The notes: a model not told the origin generated them from the sequence alone. Shown: positions 35,542-45,840, numbered from the stretch's first letter. The stretch: 64,000 nt of DNA from NORP240 sp046047495 (GCA_046047495.1 JBJOHV010000097.1:62001-126000), one strand, 5' to 3'. Made by a program: numbers and translations.

Positions 35542-37008
35542 ATGTCATTCAAGGACCTGCGTGAATTCATCGACCTGTTGGAGAAACAGGGCGAACTCAA
35601 GCGTATTCACCAGGAAGTCGATCCTTACCTGGAAATCACCGAGATCAGCGACCGCACCCTGCGGGCCGGCGGACCGGCGCTGCTGTTCGAAAACCCCAAA
35701 AACAAAATCCCCTTGCTGGCCAATCTCTTCGGCAGCCCGCGCCGGGTGGCGCTGGCAATGGGCCAGAAAGATGTATCGGACCTGCGGGACGTGGGCAAGC
35801 TGCTCGCCTTCCTCAAGGAACCGACTCCACCCAAAGGCTGGCGTGAGCTGTGGGAAAACCTGCCCAGCTACAGACAGGTGCTCAATATAAAGCCGAATTT
35901 GCGCAGATCCGCACCCTGTCAGGAGATCGTCATCGAGGAAGACGCGGTGGACCTGTCGATGCTGCCAGTGCAAACCTGCTGGCCGGGCGACGTGGCACCT
36001 CTGGTAACCTGGCCGCTGGTCATCACCCGAGGGCCCCGTCAGGAACGGCAGAACCTGGGCATCTATCGCATGCAGGTCATCGGGCGCAACCGTCTCATCA
36101 TGCGCTGGCTGTCCCATCGGGGCGGCGCCCTGGATTTCAGGGACTGGCAGATTGCCCATCCGGGTGAACCCTTCCCCGTATCCATCGCCATTGGTGCCGA
36201 TCCGGCCACCATACTGGCGACCGTCACTCCCATACCTGATACCTTGTCAGAGTATGCTTTTGCCGGTCTGCTGCGTGGGGAAAAGACCGAAGTGGTGAAA
36301 TCCCTCAGCAACGATCTGGAAGTCCCCGCCAGCGCCGAATTCGTGCTGGAAGGTGTGATCAAGCCCGACGACATGGCCGACGAGGGTCCCTTCGGCGATC
36401 ACACCGGCTACTACAATGAAGTGGAGAAATTCCCTGTATTCACCGTCACCCGGCTGACCCACCGCAGAGATCCCATTTATCACAGCACTTATACGGGCCG
36501 TCCGCCCGATGAACCTTCCATGCTGGGCGTCGCCCTCAACGAGGTTTTCATTCCCCTGCTGCAGAAGCAGTTTCCCGAGATCGTGGATTTCTATCTGCCG
36601 CCGGAGGGCTGCTCCTACCGTCTGGCGGTGGTGACCATGCGCAAGCAGTATCCTGGTCACGCCAAACGGGTGATGATGGGGGTGTGGTCTTTCCTGCGCC
36701 AGTTCATGTATACCAAGTTTGTCATTGTCACTGATGACGACGTCAATGCCCGCAGCTGGGACGATGTGATCTGGGCCATCACCACCCGCGTGGATCCCAG
36801 CCGGGACACGGTACTGGTGGATAACACCCCCATCGATTACCTCGACTTCGCTTCGCCTGTGGCTGGCCTGGGTTCGAAAATGGGCATCGATGCCACCGCC
36901 AAATGGCCCGGCGAAACCACCCGCCAGTGGGGGCAGCCGATCGCAATGGATCCCAGGGTCAAACAGCGGATCGATGCGCTGTGGAGTGAGCTCAAGATTT
37001 TCGATTGA
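35542..37008 (+). CDS. ubiD: 4-hydroxy-3-polyprenylbenzoate decarboxylase UbiD
   Basis: UbiD decarboxylates the ubiquinone precursor using the prenylated flavin made by UbiX. The 488-residue product matches the family from MSFKDLREFIDLLEKQGEL to the C-terminus, with EGVIKPDDMADEGPFGDHTGYY containing the catalytic Glu, and the TYTGRPPDEPSMLG segment. It lies 35 bases after rho and converges on hemY; ubiX is not in the window. Confidence 0.96.
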   Translation: MSFKDLREFIDLLEKQGELKRIHQEVDPYLEITEISDRTLRAGGPALLFENPKNKIPLLANLFGSPRRVALAMGQKDVSDLRDVGKLLAFLKEPTPPKGWRELWENLPSYRQVLNIKPNLRRSAPCQEIVIEEDAVDLSMLPVQTCWPGDVAPLVTWPLVITRGPRQERQNLGIYRMQVIGRNRLIMRWLSHRGGALDFRDWQIAHPGEPFPVSIAIGADPATILATVTPIPDTLSEYAFAGLLRGEKTEVVKSLSNDLEVPASAEFVLEGVIKPDDMADEGPFGDHTGYYNEVEKFPVFTVTRLTHRRDPIYHSTYTGRPPDEPSMLGVALNEVFIPLLQKQFPEIVDFYLPPEGCSYRLAVVTMRKQYPGHAKRVMMGVWSFLRQFMYTKFVIVTDDDVNARSWDDVIWAITTRVDPSRDTVLVDNTPIDYLDFASPVAGLGSKMGIDATAKWPGETTRQWGQPIAMDPRVKQRIDALWSELKIFD

Positions 37009-37015
37009 CGGCGTT

Positions 37016-38275
37016 TCAGGCGGATTTCTGCACCGTTGCGGGCAATGGCAGGGATGGCAAGCCGTCACCGGACAATTCCTGATAGCGCGCAAAATAACGG
37101 TCGCTCGCCGCCGGATCGCCAAGCTGTCGGGTCAGGCGACTGAGCTCGCCACAGACGGCAGCGGTGGCAGTGGCGGCCAGACTGGCCTCGAAGTAGTCCC
37201 TGGCCTTGCCCCACAGCTGATTGCGCAGACACAACCTGCCGAGTGCCAGCAAGAGCACCGCGTTGCGCGGCCGCTCCTTAAGCCATATCTCACCATGTAT
37301 CAACTGCCTGGCACTGTCGGCCAATACCCTGGCGCCATACAGTTCGATAAGGGAGTCATGCCATTGACGCCCCAGGTGGGATTCGATGACAGCCGCTGCC
37401 TCATGGTGGGCACCGATGCCGGTCAATAATTTGACGTGGTAGGTCACCAGCGCTTCATCGGTCCGCAGAGCCTCCGGCACTTTTTTCCAAAGTTTGGCCA
37501 CACGCGCCAGGTTGGTGTTTCGCGCACTGCTGTCGGTACCGGCCTGCTGCACCAGATCTTTGAGCTCCGCTGCCAGCAGTCGGCGTTCCAGTTCCAACTG
37601 CTCCCCGGGCTGCAACACCTGGTTCTTTACCAGCACAGGCAACAACTCCCGCAGACCAGACCAGTTCTGCAACTGCAGGTAGACATCCTTGAGCATGGTC
37701 AGCAGATGATTGTCATTGATGGCAGTCTTGCGCAATTGCTCCAGCACCGCCATGGACTGTTCGTAGAGTCCGGACTTGTACAGAAGCTCGGCTCGCACCT
37801 CGTTGATGGTGGAGGTTTCATGGGGAAAGCGCCTGGCAGCCTGCCCAAGACTGTCCAGCCACAGGTCACGGCGACCCAGTTCACAGGCGGCGCGGGCCGC
37901 GCCAAGAAAATTGTACAACCCACCGTCCTTTTCCCGAGTTCCGCGCATCAATAGATTGTAAGCCGCCTGCCAGTTGCAACGGGCCAGGTGCAACAGTCCT
38001 TCCTGGGTTCTGGAGCGGGCCTTGCTTCTATCCCGCAGACGCCTGCCAGCATCCAGCAGCTGCAGTGGATTCAGCCAGGCCAGCAGGTGCGCCAGCAACT
38101 GCCAGACGAACCACAGCACCAGCAGCGCAATGGCCAGGGCGAACAGGCTGGTTTCGAAGGTGTAGTTGCGCCAGGCCAGCAGCAGGTAGCCGGGATCGTT
38201 GGTCAAATCAAGGGCCAGGGTGAGGAACAGGGCCAGGATGACGGCCAACAGACTGTAGAGGAATAGTCTAATCAC
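37016..38275 (-). CDS. hemY: HemY protein (TPR, inner membrane)
   Basis: A 419-residue protein with two N-terminal membrane segments (about 1-22 and 44-66) enclosing the family block DPGYLLLAWRNYTFETSL, then a long TPR-like helical solenoid. HemY accompanies hemCD in many proteobacteria; its exact role is not settled, and it is unrelated to protoporphyrinogen oxidase HemY of Gram-positives. It overlaps hemX by eight bases and ends the hemC-hemD-hemX-hemY operon. Confidence 0.9.
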   Translation of the reverse strand: MIRLFLYSLLAVILALFLTLALDLTNDPGYLLLAWRNYTFETSLFALAIALLVLWFVWQLLAHLLAWLNPLQLLDAGRRLRDRSKARSRTQEGLLHLARCNWQAAYNLLMRGTREKDGGLYNFLGAARAACELGRRDLWLDSLGQAARRFPHETSTINEVRAELLYKSGLYEQSMAVLEQLRKTAINDNHLLTMLKDVYLQLQNWSGLRELLPVLVKNQVLQPGEQLELERRLLAAELKDLVQQAGTDSSARNTNLARVAKLWKKVPEALRTDEALVTYHVKLLTGIGAHHEAAAVIESHLGRQWHDSLIELYGARVLADSARQLIHGEIWLKERPRNAVLLLALGRLCLRNQLWGKARDYFEASLAATATAAVCGELSRLTRQLGDPAASDRYFARYQELSGDGLPSLPLPATVQKSA

Positions 38276-39377
38276 GCAATTGCTGCAACAGCATCAGGGA
38301 TTGGGAGATATCCGGCACCTGGGGATTGATGTTCAGCGCCAGCAGGGCCTGCAGTTCACCGTCAAAGGATTGGGCCTGGGAGGTCTGCATATCGGCATAC
38401 TGCCCCAACTGGGCCCGGCAACGCTCCAGACTTGCCTGGTACACGGTCTCCTGGCGCTTGATCAGACCGAGCTGCGCCTGCTCCAGAAGCAGGCGCATAC
38501 CCAGCACTGCGCTGCCCGGTTGCTGGGGTGGCAGCATCACCTCGGGCGCCTCATCCCAGCGTCGCCATACGAACACGGACCCCAGCAGATCCAGTGCCGA
38601 ATGCACCAGGCCGGGCGTGGTCACGGCAGGTTCCCCGGCGACGCTGCCGCGGGCAGTCAAGCGGTTGCGGAAGTCACTGGAGTCCACTTTCTGCAGGGGC
38701 AGGGTGTCGAGGCTGTCCATCAGGTTCGCCATGCGCAGATAAACTGCCTCCCGGTCCACTCGGGGCATGGCTTCAAGCAGGGCCAGCTCCCTGCCGATGG
38801 CCTGCCGTACGGCCTGGCTGCCCTCGTCTGCCTGCTCCGCCAGTATGCGGTCCGCACTGACCAGCAAATCCCTGGCCGTACCGCTGTCCTGTTCCAGCTG
38901 CAGTCGATCACCGGCTATTCGCAGCAGATATTCGGCTTCGGCACGTCGCCAGCTGACCGTGTCCACCGACTCCCGGGCCGCCAGTTGGGATTGTAATTCG
39001 GCTATGGTTTGATTGAGCTGCTGAATCTCCTGACCCAGCAAGGCTTCCAATTCCAGCACATCGGCCCCGTCATTGGCCTGCGCCTGTGACTGCTGGGCCA
39101 GCCGGGCCTCCAGTTGGGCAAACCGTGAGTTTTCCGTACCGATGATGCCGTTGAGACGTTCGTTTTCCGTGCGCAATTCACGCAGATCGGCCCGCAGCAT
39201 CCATTGCAATACACCGAGCAGCACCAGGGCAGCCACCACGGGAGTGAGCAGGACCAGGATGATGGCGACCCGCCGGGCCGCATTGCGCTTCTGACGCTCG
39301 GTGGGACCACCGGATCGCGGGTTGTTGCTGCGGGAAAGCTCATCGAGAACTTTCGGGGTTTCTGCTTGCTCAGACAA
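38268..39377 (-). CDS. hemX: HemX-like uroporphyrinogen-III C-methyltransferase-type protein
   Basis: A 369-residue protein with a short cytosolic N-terminus, one membrane segment (about 36-60), a coiled coil (about 65-135) and the HemX C-terminal domain (WRRAEAEYLLRIAGDRLQLEQD; LLLEQAQLGLIKRQETVYQASL). Despite its annotation name, no SAM-binding methyltransferase motif is visible, so methyltransferase activity is unlikely. Third in the hem operon, 41 bases after hemD. Confidence 0.88.
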   Translation of the reverse strand: MSEQAETPKVLDELSRSNNPRSGGPTERQKRNAARRVAIILVLLTPVVAALVLLGVLQWMLRADLRELRTENERLNGIIGTENSRFAQLEARLAQQSQAQANDGADVLELEALLGQEIQQLNQTIAELQSQLAARESVDTVSWRRAEAEYLLRIAGDRLQLEQDSGTARDLLVSADRILAEQADEGSQAVRQAIGRELALLEAMPRVDREAVYLRMANLMDSLDTLPLQKVDSSDFRNRLTARGSVAGEPAVTTPGLVHSALDLLGSVFVWRRWDEAPEVMLPPQQPGSAVLGMRLLLEQAQLGLIKRQETVYQASLERCRAQLGQYADMQTSQAQSFDGELQALLALNINPQVPDISQSLMLLQQLRD

Positions 39378-39418
39378 GGTGTTGTCCGTGCCTGCTCGTC
39401 AGGCGCTGGTCAGTGTTG

Positions 39419-40231
39419 TTAGCGGTGTCCATCCACCAGGGACCGCAGGCCCTGCAGCATGGCCTCTTCATCCGCACCGTGCACGTTGATGACGGTGGTG
39501 AAGCCGGCCTCATGGGCCGCGGCCTGCACCCTCTCGGAGGGCACCAGCAATGGTAGCAGACCCCATGGACCAACGTTACTGTCCGGGGGATTCCCCTGGG
39601 GGGTCACCAGGGCTGTCACCAGGGCGGACAGGATTTCACTGCTGGTCACGGTGAGGACATTGACCTGTCGATCCCTCAGCAGTGCCGGCAGGCTGCCGAG
39701 TGGATAGTTGACTGGATGCCGTTCATACAATTCGACATAGTCCACCCTGGCACCCCGCAAGCGCAGGGTGTCCGCCAAAACTTCACGACCGCCCCGTCCC
39801 CGCATCACCAGAATACGCTTGCCCTGCACTGCGGTGAGCACGGGCAGGGACAGCAGGTCCTCACTGCGCATCCCGCCCGGCGCGACGGTGATGGCGCCAT
39901 CCAGCGCCTGCAACTCCCGGGCCGTGGCGGGGCCGATGGCCACCAGGGTCAGACCCTGGGGCAGTTGGGGCCAGTACCGATCGATCCAACCCGCCCCCAG
40001 GCGGGCGGCATTGGTGCTGATGAAAATCACCAGGTCGTAGTGGTCCAGCTGCTGGATGCGCTGGCGGATGTGTTGCTGGCTCGACGGGTCCGCCAGAGGT
40101 TCGATGCGCATCAGGGGTGCCAGTACGGCGACTCCCCCGGCCTCGCCGATGGCCGCGGCCAGGGTCGCGGCCTGATCCTGCGGTCGGGTCACCAGCACCC
40201 GCAAACCCGACAGGATGCTGGTGCCGGTCAC
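39419..40231 (-). CDS. hemD: Uroporphyrinogen-III synthase
   Basis: HemD closes hydroxymethylbilane with ring D inversion to give uroporphyrinogen III. The 270-residue two-domain protein shows LRVLVTRPQDQAATLAAAI, the VIFISTNAARLG segment, VAIGPATARELQ and the second-domain LTVTSSEILSAL; HemD is poorly conserved but the context is decisive. It overlaps hemC by four bases. Confidence 0.93.
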   Translation of the reverse strand: MTGTSILSGLRVLVTRPQDQAATLAAAIGEAGGVAVLAPLMRIEPLADPSSQQHIRQRIQQLDHYDLVIFISTNAARLGAGWIDRYWPQLPQGLTLVAIGPATARELQALDGAITVAPGGMRSEDLLSLPVLTAVQGKRILVMRGRGGREVLADTLRLRGARVDYVELYERHPVNYPLGSLPALLRDRQVNVLTVTSSEILSALVTALVTPQGNPPDSNVGPWGLLPLLVPSERVQAAAHEAGFTTVINVHGADEEAMLQGLRSLVDGHR

Positions 40232-41157
40232 GGTTCCCGTAACTCGGCAAGAATCACATCGGCACCCTGCTGCAACAGGTGCTCAGCCACCTTCCGGCCC
40301 AGGGCTTCCCCATCCCGGCGGTCACCCTCCAGCTCGGCCTTCAGCAGGCGGCGGCCCTCCAGATCACCCACCCTGGCGCGCAAAAACAAGCGTTCACCCT
40401 GCAGCTCGGCAAAGGCCGCCACCGGCACCTGACAGCCGCCCTGCAGTCGCTGGTTGACCGCCCTCTCCGCCCGCACCCGGTCAGCGGTGTCGCGGTGATG
40501 CAGACAGGCCAGCAGGTTCAGGACACGCTCATCGTTATGACGGCATTCAATGCCCACGGCGCCCTGTCCCACCGCCGGCAGGCAGGCTTCGAAAGACAGG
40601 CGCTCCCGGAGCCGGGCCTGTTCACCCAGGCGCAGCAGGCCGGCGGACGCCAGGATGATGGCGTCGTAGTGGCCGCTGTCCAGCCGTCCCAGACGGGTGC
40701 CCACGTTGCCACGCAGATCCAGAATCTCCAGGTCCGGTCGCAGATGACGTAACTGGCATTGGCGGCGGAAACTGGATGTCCCCACCCGGGCTCCCGTCGG
40801 CAGCTCAGCGAAGCTGGCATGGGCATTGGAGACAAAGGCGTCGGAGGGATCCTCCCGCTCACAGATCACCGGCAGGATCAGGCCAGCGGGAAATTCCACC
40901 GGCACATCCTTCATGGAATGCACCGCGATATCGGCGCGACCTTCCAGCATGGCCTGCTCCAGCTCCTTCACGAACAGTCCCTTGCCGCCCACCTTGGCCA
41001 GGGGCGTATCGAGTATCTTGTCCCCCTTGGTGGTCATGGAGACCAGTTCGACAGTGAGTCCGGGATGGGTGTCCAGCAGCGCCTGACGGACATAATTGGC
41101 CTGCCACAGCGCCAGGGGGCTTTGGCGGGTTGCGATCCTGAGGTGATTGTCCTGCAT
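40228..41157 (-). CDS. hemC: Porphobilinogen deaminase (hydroxymethylbilane synthase)
   Basis: HemC polymerises four porphobilinogens on a covalently bound dipyrromethane cofactor. The 309-residue product has LRIATRQSPLALWQA, VGGKGLFVKELEQAML, DIAVHSMKDVP, the RGNVGTRLGRLD loop and the cofactor cysteine in LQGGCQVPVAA near residue 240. It is first in the hem operon and divergent from argH, a conserved arrangement in gammaproteobacteria. Confidence 0.97.
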   Translation of the reverse strand: MQDNHLRIATRQSPLALWQANYVRQALLDTHPGLTVELVSMTTKGDKILDTPLAKVGGKGLFVKELEQAMLEGRADIAVHSMKDVPVEFPAGLILPVICEREDPSDAFVSNAHASFAELPTGARVGTSSFRRQCQLRHLRPDLEILDLRGNVGTRLGRLDSGHYDAIILASAGLLRLGEQARLRERLSFEACLPAVGQGAVGIECRHNDERVLNLLACLHHRDTADRVRAERAVNQRLQGGCQVPVAAFAELQGERLFLRARVGDLEGRRLLKAELEGDRRDGEALGRKVAEHLLQQGADVILAELREP

Positions 41158-41231
41158 GGTGTTATGGCGACATCATTGAGAAACCAGCGGCCATTTTACG
41201 GGATTCCCGCTCCCACGCCGAATAATATTGT

Positions 41232-41237
41232 TATAAT
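41232..41237 (+). promoter_or_regulatory. Candidate -10 box for argH
   Basis: A perfect TATAAT on the plus strand in the hemC/argH divergent region, about 60 bases before argH, followed by a GC-rich discriminator. The -35 is weak. Confidence 0.45.
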
Positions 41238-41297
41238 CGCCCGCTCCGTGAGACGACCTCCCGGTCGCAGATTCCCACTGTCCTGGCATCACACACC

Positions 41298-42698
41298 ATG
41301 AGCAAAGAAAACGATTCAGCCAAACCCTGGGGCGGCCGCTTCAGCGAAGCCACCGATGCCTTCGTGGAACGCTTCACCGCCTCGGTGAATTTCGACAGGC
41401 GCCTGTATCGACAGGACATCGAAGGCAGCATTGCCCATGCCCGCATGCTGCAGAAAACCGGGATTCTCACTGCCGGGGAGGCCGGCAGCATCATCGAAGG
41501 GCTGCAGGCCATCGCCAGGGATATCGAGGCGGGCGATTTCCAGTGGTCCGTGGCCCTGGAAGATGTGCACATGAACATCGAATCGGAGCTTACCCGCCGC
41601 ATCGGCAACACCGGCAAGAAATTGCATACGGGACGCTCCCGCAATGATCAGGTGGCCACTGACATCCGCCTTTACGTGCGCGATGAAATCGACGTCATCT
41701 GTGCCGGTGTGACCCGCCTGCAGGCTGCCTTGCTGGATCTTGCCGGGCGGGAGGCCGCCACCATCATGCCGGGCTTCACCCATCTGCAGACCGCCCAGCC
41801 CGTCACCTTCGGCCATCACCTGATGGCCTGGTATGAAATGCTGGAACGTGACTACGGCCGCCTGCGTGACTGCCGCAAAAGAGTTAACCTGTCACCATTG
41901 GGCGCCGCCGCCCTTGCCGGCACCTCCTACCCCATCGACCGCGATTATTCGGCGCAGCTGCTTGGCTTCGACGGGCCGACCCTGAACTCCCTGGATTCGG
42001 TCAGCGACCGGGATTTCGCCATCGAGCTGGCGGCCTGTGCCAGCCTGCTGCTCACCCACCTGTCGCGTTTTTCCGAAGAGTTGGTGCTGTGGACCTCCAG
42101 TCAGTTCGACTTCATCGACCTGCCTGACCGCTTCTGTACCGGCTCGTCCATAATGCCGCAGAAGAAAAATCCCGATGTGCCGGAGCTGGTGCGCGGCAAG
42201 ACCGGCCGGGTCTATGGACACCTCTTTGCGCTGCTGACCCTGATGAAATCCCAACCCCTGGCCTATAACAAGGACAATCAGGAGGACAAGGAGCCCCTGT
42301 TCGATCTGATCGATACGGTGAAGGATTGCCTGCAGGCCTATGGCGACATGGTGCCGGCCATCAGGCCCAAGGCCGACAACATGCGCAAGGCCGCCCTGCG
42401 CGGCTATGCCACCGCCACGGATCTGGCGGATTACCTGGTGACCCGCGGCATTCCCTTCCGGGATGCCCATGAGATCGTCGGCAAGTCCGTGGCCTTTGCC
42501 ATTGCCCGGGGCAAGGATTTGAGTGAGCTGTCACTGCCTGACCTGCAGCAGTTTTCAGCCCTGATCGGTGAGGACGTGTTTGCCCGGCTGAGCCTGGAGG
42601 GCTCGGTCAATGCCCGCGATCATGTGGGGGGCACGGCACCCGCCCAGGTCCGCAAGGCCGTGGAACGGCGTCGCAGGGAGTTGCAGGCGCGGGATTGA
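41298..42698 (+). CDS. argH: Argininosuccinate lyase
   Basis: ArgH splits argininosuccinate into arginine and fumarate, the last step of arginine synthesis. The 466-residue product has the fumarase/aspartase superfamily signature SSIMPQKKNPDVPEL, HTGRSRNDQVATD and THLQTAQPVTFGHHL. The ATG at 41298 gives the usual MSKEN..KPWGGRF N-terminus. Divergent from hemC, convergent with the protease gene. Confidence 0.97.
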   Translation: MSKENDSAKPWGGRFSEATDAFVERFTASVNFDRRLYRQDIEGSIAHARMLQKTGILTAGEAGSIIEGLQAIARDIEAGDFQWSVALEDVHMNIESELTRRIGNTGKKLHTGRSRNDQVATDIRLYVRDEIDVICAGVTRLQAALLDLAGREAATIMPGFTHLQTAQPVTFGHHLMAWYEMLERDYGRLRDCRKRVNLSPLGAAALAGTSYPIDRDYSAQLLGFDGPTLNSLDSVSDRDFAIELAACASLLLTHLSRFSEELVLWTSSQFDFIDLPDRFCTGSSIMPQKKNPDVPELVRGKTGRVYGHLFALLTLMKSQPLAYNKDNQEDKEPLFDLIDTVKDCLQAYGDMVPAIRPKADNMRKAALRGYATATDLADYLVTRGIPFRDAHEIVGKSVAFAIARGKDLSELSLPDLQQFSALIGEDVFARLSLEGSVNARDHVGGTAPAQVRKAVERRRRELQARD

Positions 42699-42715
42699 GC
42701 CCTTGCCGGCACCGT

Positions 42716-43816
42716 TCATTGCGGTGAGGCAGCCTGCAGTTCCACAGTGTATTCCCGTGTCTCGTTGTCCCGCCTGGCGACCACTCTCACCCGATCCCCG
42801 GCGCGCCGGGATTCCAGCAAGGTGACCAGGTCGTCCTCATTGTTCATGGCCACTCCGTCGATTGCCACGATGATGTCCCCCAGCACCCAGCCGTAACGAC
42901 TGCTGGTCAGACCGCGCATGCCCTGGCGATCCAGCTCGCTGCCTTCCAGCACGTCACCCACCGGTACACCCTCGATGCCCCAGGTGCGGCGCAGGTAGTC
43001 CGCCTGGTTGAGTGAGAACAGTGTGACCCCCAGCACCGGCGTCTGCACCCGCCCGTAAGCGATGAGGTCCGGCACGATCTTCTTGACCGTGTTGACCGGA
43101 ATGGCGAAACCTATGCCCGAACTGGCGCCGCTGGGACTGTATATGGCGGTATTGACTCCCACCAGTTCGCCCAGGGAATTCAACAGGGGGCCGCCGGAAT
43201 TACCGGGGTTGATGGCGGCATCGGTCTGGATCACATCACGGATCTTGCGGCGGCTCACGGAATCGATCTCCCGGCCCAGCGCGCTGACTATACCCACGGT
43301 CATGGTGGTGTCCAGGCCGAAGGGGTTGCCGATGGCCACCACCTTGCGCCCCACCTCCAGCAGGGAGGAATCACCCAGGGTGACCGGCACCAGCTTGTCG
43401 GCCGGCGCATCGATCTTCAGCACCGCCAGATCCTTGTCCGGCTCCACACCGACGGCCGTGGCGTCATAGGTGGAACCATCCTGCAGGGTCACGGTCACCC
43501 GGTTGGCCTGCTGCACCACATGAAAATTGGTCACGATATAGCCCTGATCGTTCCAGATGAATCCGGAGCCACTGCCCTGGGGAACTTCCTGGGGGTTCAG
43601 GGAATAGAACGAACGGATCAGCCGGGAATTGGTGATATACACCACGGAGGGGCTTGCACGCTTGAAGACCTCGATGTTGTTCTCCTCATCGTTGGTCTTG
43701 AAGGCCTGGTAGTCCTGGGCCTGCAGGGAACCACTCAGTCCAGTGCCGAGCCACAGCAAAGCCGTTAATAGCAGCAACCGGGGTTGCCAGGGAATAGGTG
43801 ATTTCATGCCATGCAC
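42716..43816 (-). CDS. Periplasmic trypsin-like serine protease with one PDZ domain (DegS/AlgW-like)
   Basis: A 366-residue exported protease: signal peptide (about 1-33), a trypsin-like domain with His99 (TNFHVV), Asp129 (KDLAVL) and Ser207 (GNSGGPL), and a single PDZ domain (about 262-360). One PDZ points to the DegS/AlgW type, which starts the envelope-stress cascade by cutting anti-sigma RseA, but members with a cleavable signal also act in general quality control. No rseA or rpoE is nearby. Starts at 43816 or 43807 are possible. Confidence 0.87.
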   Translation of the reverse strand: MHGMKSPIPWQPRLLLLTALLWLGTGLSGSLQAQDYQAFKTNDEENNIEVFKRASPSVVYITNSRLIRSFYSLNPQEVPQGSGSGFIWNDQGYIVTNFHVVQQANRVTVTLQDGSTYDATAVGVEPDKDLAVLKIDAPADKLVPVTLGDSSLLEVGRKVVAIGNPFGLDTTMTVGIVSALGREIDSVSRRKIRDVIQTDAAINPGNSGGPLLNSLGELVGVNTAIYSPSGASSGIGFAIPVNTVKKIVPDLIAYGRVQTPVLGVTLFSLNQADYLRRTWGIEGVPVGDVLEGSELDRQGMRGLTSSRYGWVLGDIIVAIDGVAMNNEDDLVTLLESRRAGDRVRVVARRDNETREYTVELQAASPQ

Positions 43817-43867
43817 TCCTGATCTGTACTCCCTATAAGGTGTCGACTGCGGGAATTCAAGCCCGGG

Positions 43868-45778
43868 TTACGGTGATGCGGCGGCCTGTTCGAGGGTCGT
43901 GCCCAACTCCAGCCACTGCTCCTCCACCGCGCTCAACTGCTGGCGCACCTCACCCTGCCGCTGCAGAAGTCCGGTGAGCCGGCGACGATTGCCGTCTTCG
44001 TAGAGAACCGGATCCGCCAGCTGCTCGTTGAGCTGGCCCAGTTCCAGTTCCAGGGCGCCCATCTGCTTTTCAATCTGGCGCAACTGCTTGCGCAGGTCCG
44101 CGGTCTGCTCCCGCTGGGCCGCGGCCAACTGGCGCTGCTGTTTCCTGTTGGTCTGGGTCTCACCCGGCGCTGCGGTCGGTCGCTGGCCCTGGGCCTTGCG
44201 CTCGGCTTCAGCCCGCACCTGCTGCAGCCAGCGCTCATAGTCCTTCAGATCCCCATCGAAGGGTACCAGCCTGCCGTCGCGGATGGCATGAAACTCATCC
44301 ACCGTATTGCTCAACAGGTGACGATCGTGGGAGATCATGATGATGGCGCCGGCGAATCCCTGCAGGGCGACGGTCAGGGCATGGCGCATCTCCAGATCCA
44401 GGTGGTTGCTCGGCTCGTCCAGCAACAGCAGGTTGGGCCGCTGCCAGGCCACCAGGGCCAGGGCCAGGCGGGCCTTTTCCCCACCGGAGAAGTTGCCGAT
44501 CTTTTCCTGTACCCGGGCTCCAACGAAGTCGTAACCGCCCAGATAATCCCGCAGATCCTGTTCACGCTGCAGGGGGCTCAGTCTCTGCAGCACCTCCAGA
44601 GGACTGGCCGTCAGGTCCAGCACATCCACCTGATGCTGGGCGAAATATCCTACCTTCAGTACCTTGGATCTGCTGACCTCGCCGCGCAGGGGTGGCAGCA
44701 TGCCCGCCAGCACCTTCAACAGGGTGGATTTCCCGCAGCCGTTGAATCCTAACAATCCCATGCGGGTTACAGACTGAATGGTCAAGTCAATGTCGCGCAC
44801 CAGCTCGGTATCGAAGCCTATGGCCAGCTTGCGGGTGGTCAACAGGTAGTCCGGCAGGTTCTCGGGTTCCGGAAAACCGAATTCAAACGGCGAATCCACA
44901 TGGGCCAGGGCAATGGCCTCCATGCGCGCCAGTTCCTTCAGTCGGCTCTGGGCCTGCCGCGCCTTGGTGGCCTTGTAGCGGAAGCGCCGCACAAAATCCT
45001 CGATCTCCGCCCGACGCCGCTGCTGTTTGTCATACATGGCCTGTTGCTGCGCGAGCCGCTCGGCGCGCTGCACCTCGTAGGCGCTGAAATTGCCCTTGTA
45101 GGTGTAGAGGCGGCGACTCTCGAAACTCACCACGGAATCGATGATACGGTCCAGAAAATCCCGGTCATGGGAGATGACCAGCAGGGTACCGGGATAACGC
45201 ACCAGCCACTGCTCCAGCCACAGGGTGGCTTCGAGGTCCAGGTGGTTGGTGGGTTCGTCCAGCATCAGCAGGTCAGAGGGACTCATCAGCGCTGCCGCCA
45301 GATTCAAACGGATGCGCCAGCCGCCGGAAAATGCCGCCACCGGCTTGTCGAACTCCGGCACCGAGAAGCCGAGTCCGGCCAGCAGTTGGGCAGCCCGGGT
45401 GGTGATGTCGTAGGCACCCATGGCATCCAGCTCACTGTGCAGATGGGTGATGGCTGCGTGGTCATTCGCCGCCTCGGCCGCCTGCAGTGCCGCCTCGGTG
45501 GCGCGAAAGACGCCGTCGCCGTCGACCACGAAATCCAACGCGCTGCGTTGTGAGCCGCTGAACTCCTGCCGCATATAGGCCATGCGCAGCCCATCGGGTA
45601 TTTTGAGGCTGCCACTGTCCAGGGTCAGCTCACCCCGCAGGCAGGCAAACAGACTGGTCTTGCCGCTGCCATTGCGGCCGATGATGCCGATCTTCTGGCC
45701 CTTGTGTATGACCAGGCTGGCATCGTCGAGCAGGACCTGCTGGCCACGAATCAGGACAGCATTGGCAAGGGAAATCAT
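43868..45778 (-). CDS. yheS: ABC-F family ATPase (YheS-like)
   Basis: A 636-residue soluble protein with two ATP-binding cassettes: GRNGSGKTSL with LMLDEPTNHLDL in the first and GFNGCGKSTL with LLLDEPSNHLDL in the second, joined by the ABC-F linker rich in Arg and Lys (about 225-290). There are no membrane segments. The C-terminal coiled coil (about 545-630) resembles YheS. ABC-F proteins bind the ribosomal E site and relieve stalled translation. Divergent from the response regulator gene. Confidence 0.9.
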   Translation of the reverse strand: MISLANAVLIRGQQVLLDDASLVIHKGQKIGIIGRNGSGKTSLFACLRGELTLDSGSLKIPDGLRMAYMRQEFSGSQRSALDFVVDGDGVFRATEAALQAAEAANDHAAITHLHSELDAMGAYDITTRAAQLLAGLGFSVPEFDKPVAAFSGGWRIRLNLAAALMSPSDLLMLDEPTNHLDLEATLWLEQWLVRYPGTLLVISHDRDFLDRIIDSVVSFESRRLYTYKGNFSAYEVQRAERLAQQQAMYDKQQRRRAEIEDFVRRFRYKATKARQAQSRLKELARMEAIALAHVDSPFEFGFPEPENLPDYLLTTRKLAIGFDTELVRDIDLTIQSVTRMGLLGFNGCGKSTLLKVLAGMLPPLRGEVSRSKVLKVGYFAQHQVDVLDLTASPLEVLQRLSPLQREQDLRDYLGGYDFVGARVQEKIGNFSGGEKARLALALVAWQRPNLLLLDEPSNHLDLEMRHALTVALQGFAGAIIMISHDRHLLSNTVDEFHAIRDGRLVPFDGDLKDYERWLQQVRAEAERKAQGQRPTAAPGETQTNRKQQRQLAAAQREQTADLRKQLRQIEKQMGALELELGQLNEQLADPVLYEDGNRRRLTGLLQRQGEVRQQLSAVEEQWLELGTTLEQAAASP

Positions 45779-45840
45779 GGCGGCGGTTAATCGGCTTCAG
45801 GGCATGGATCTGCGTGGGGCACAATAGTACACGCAAAGAA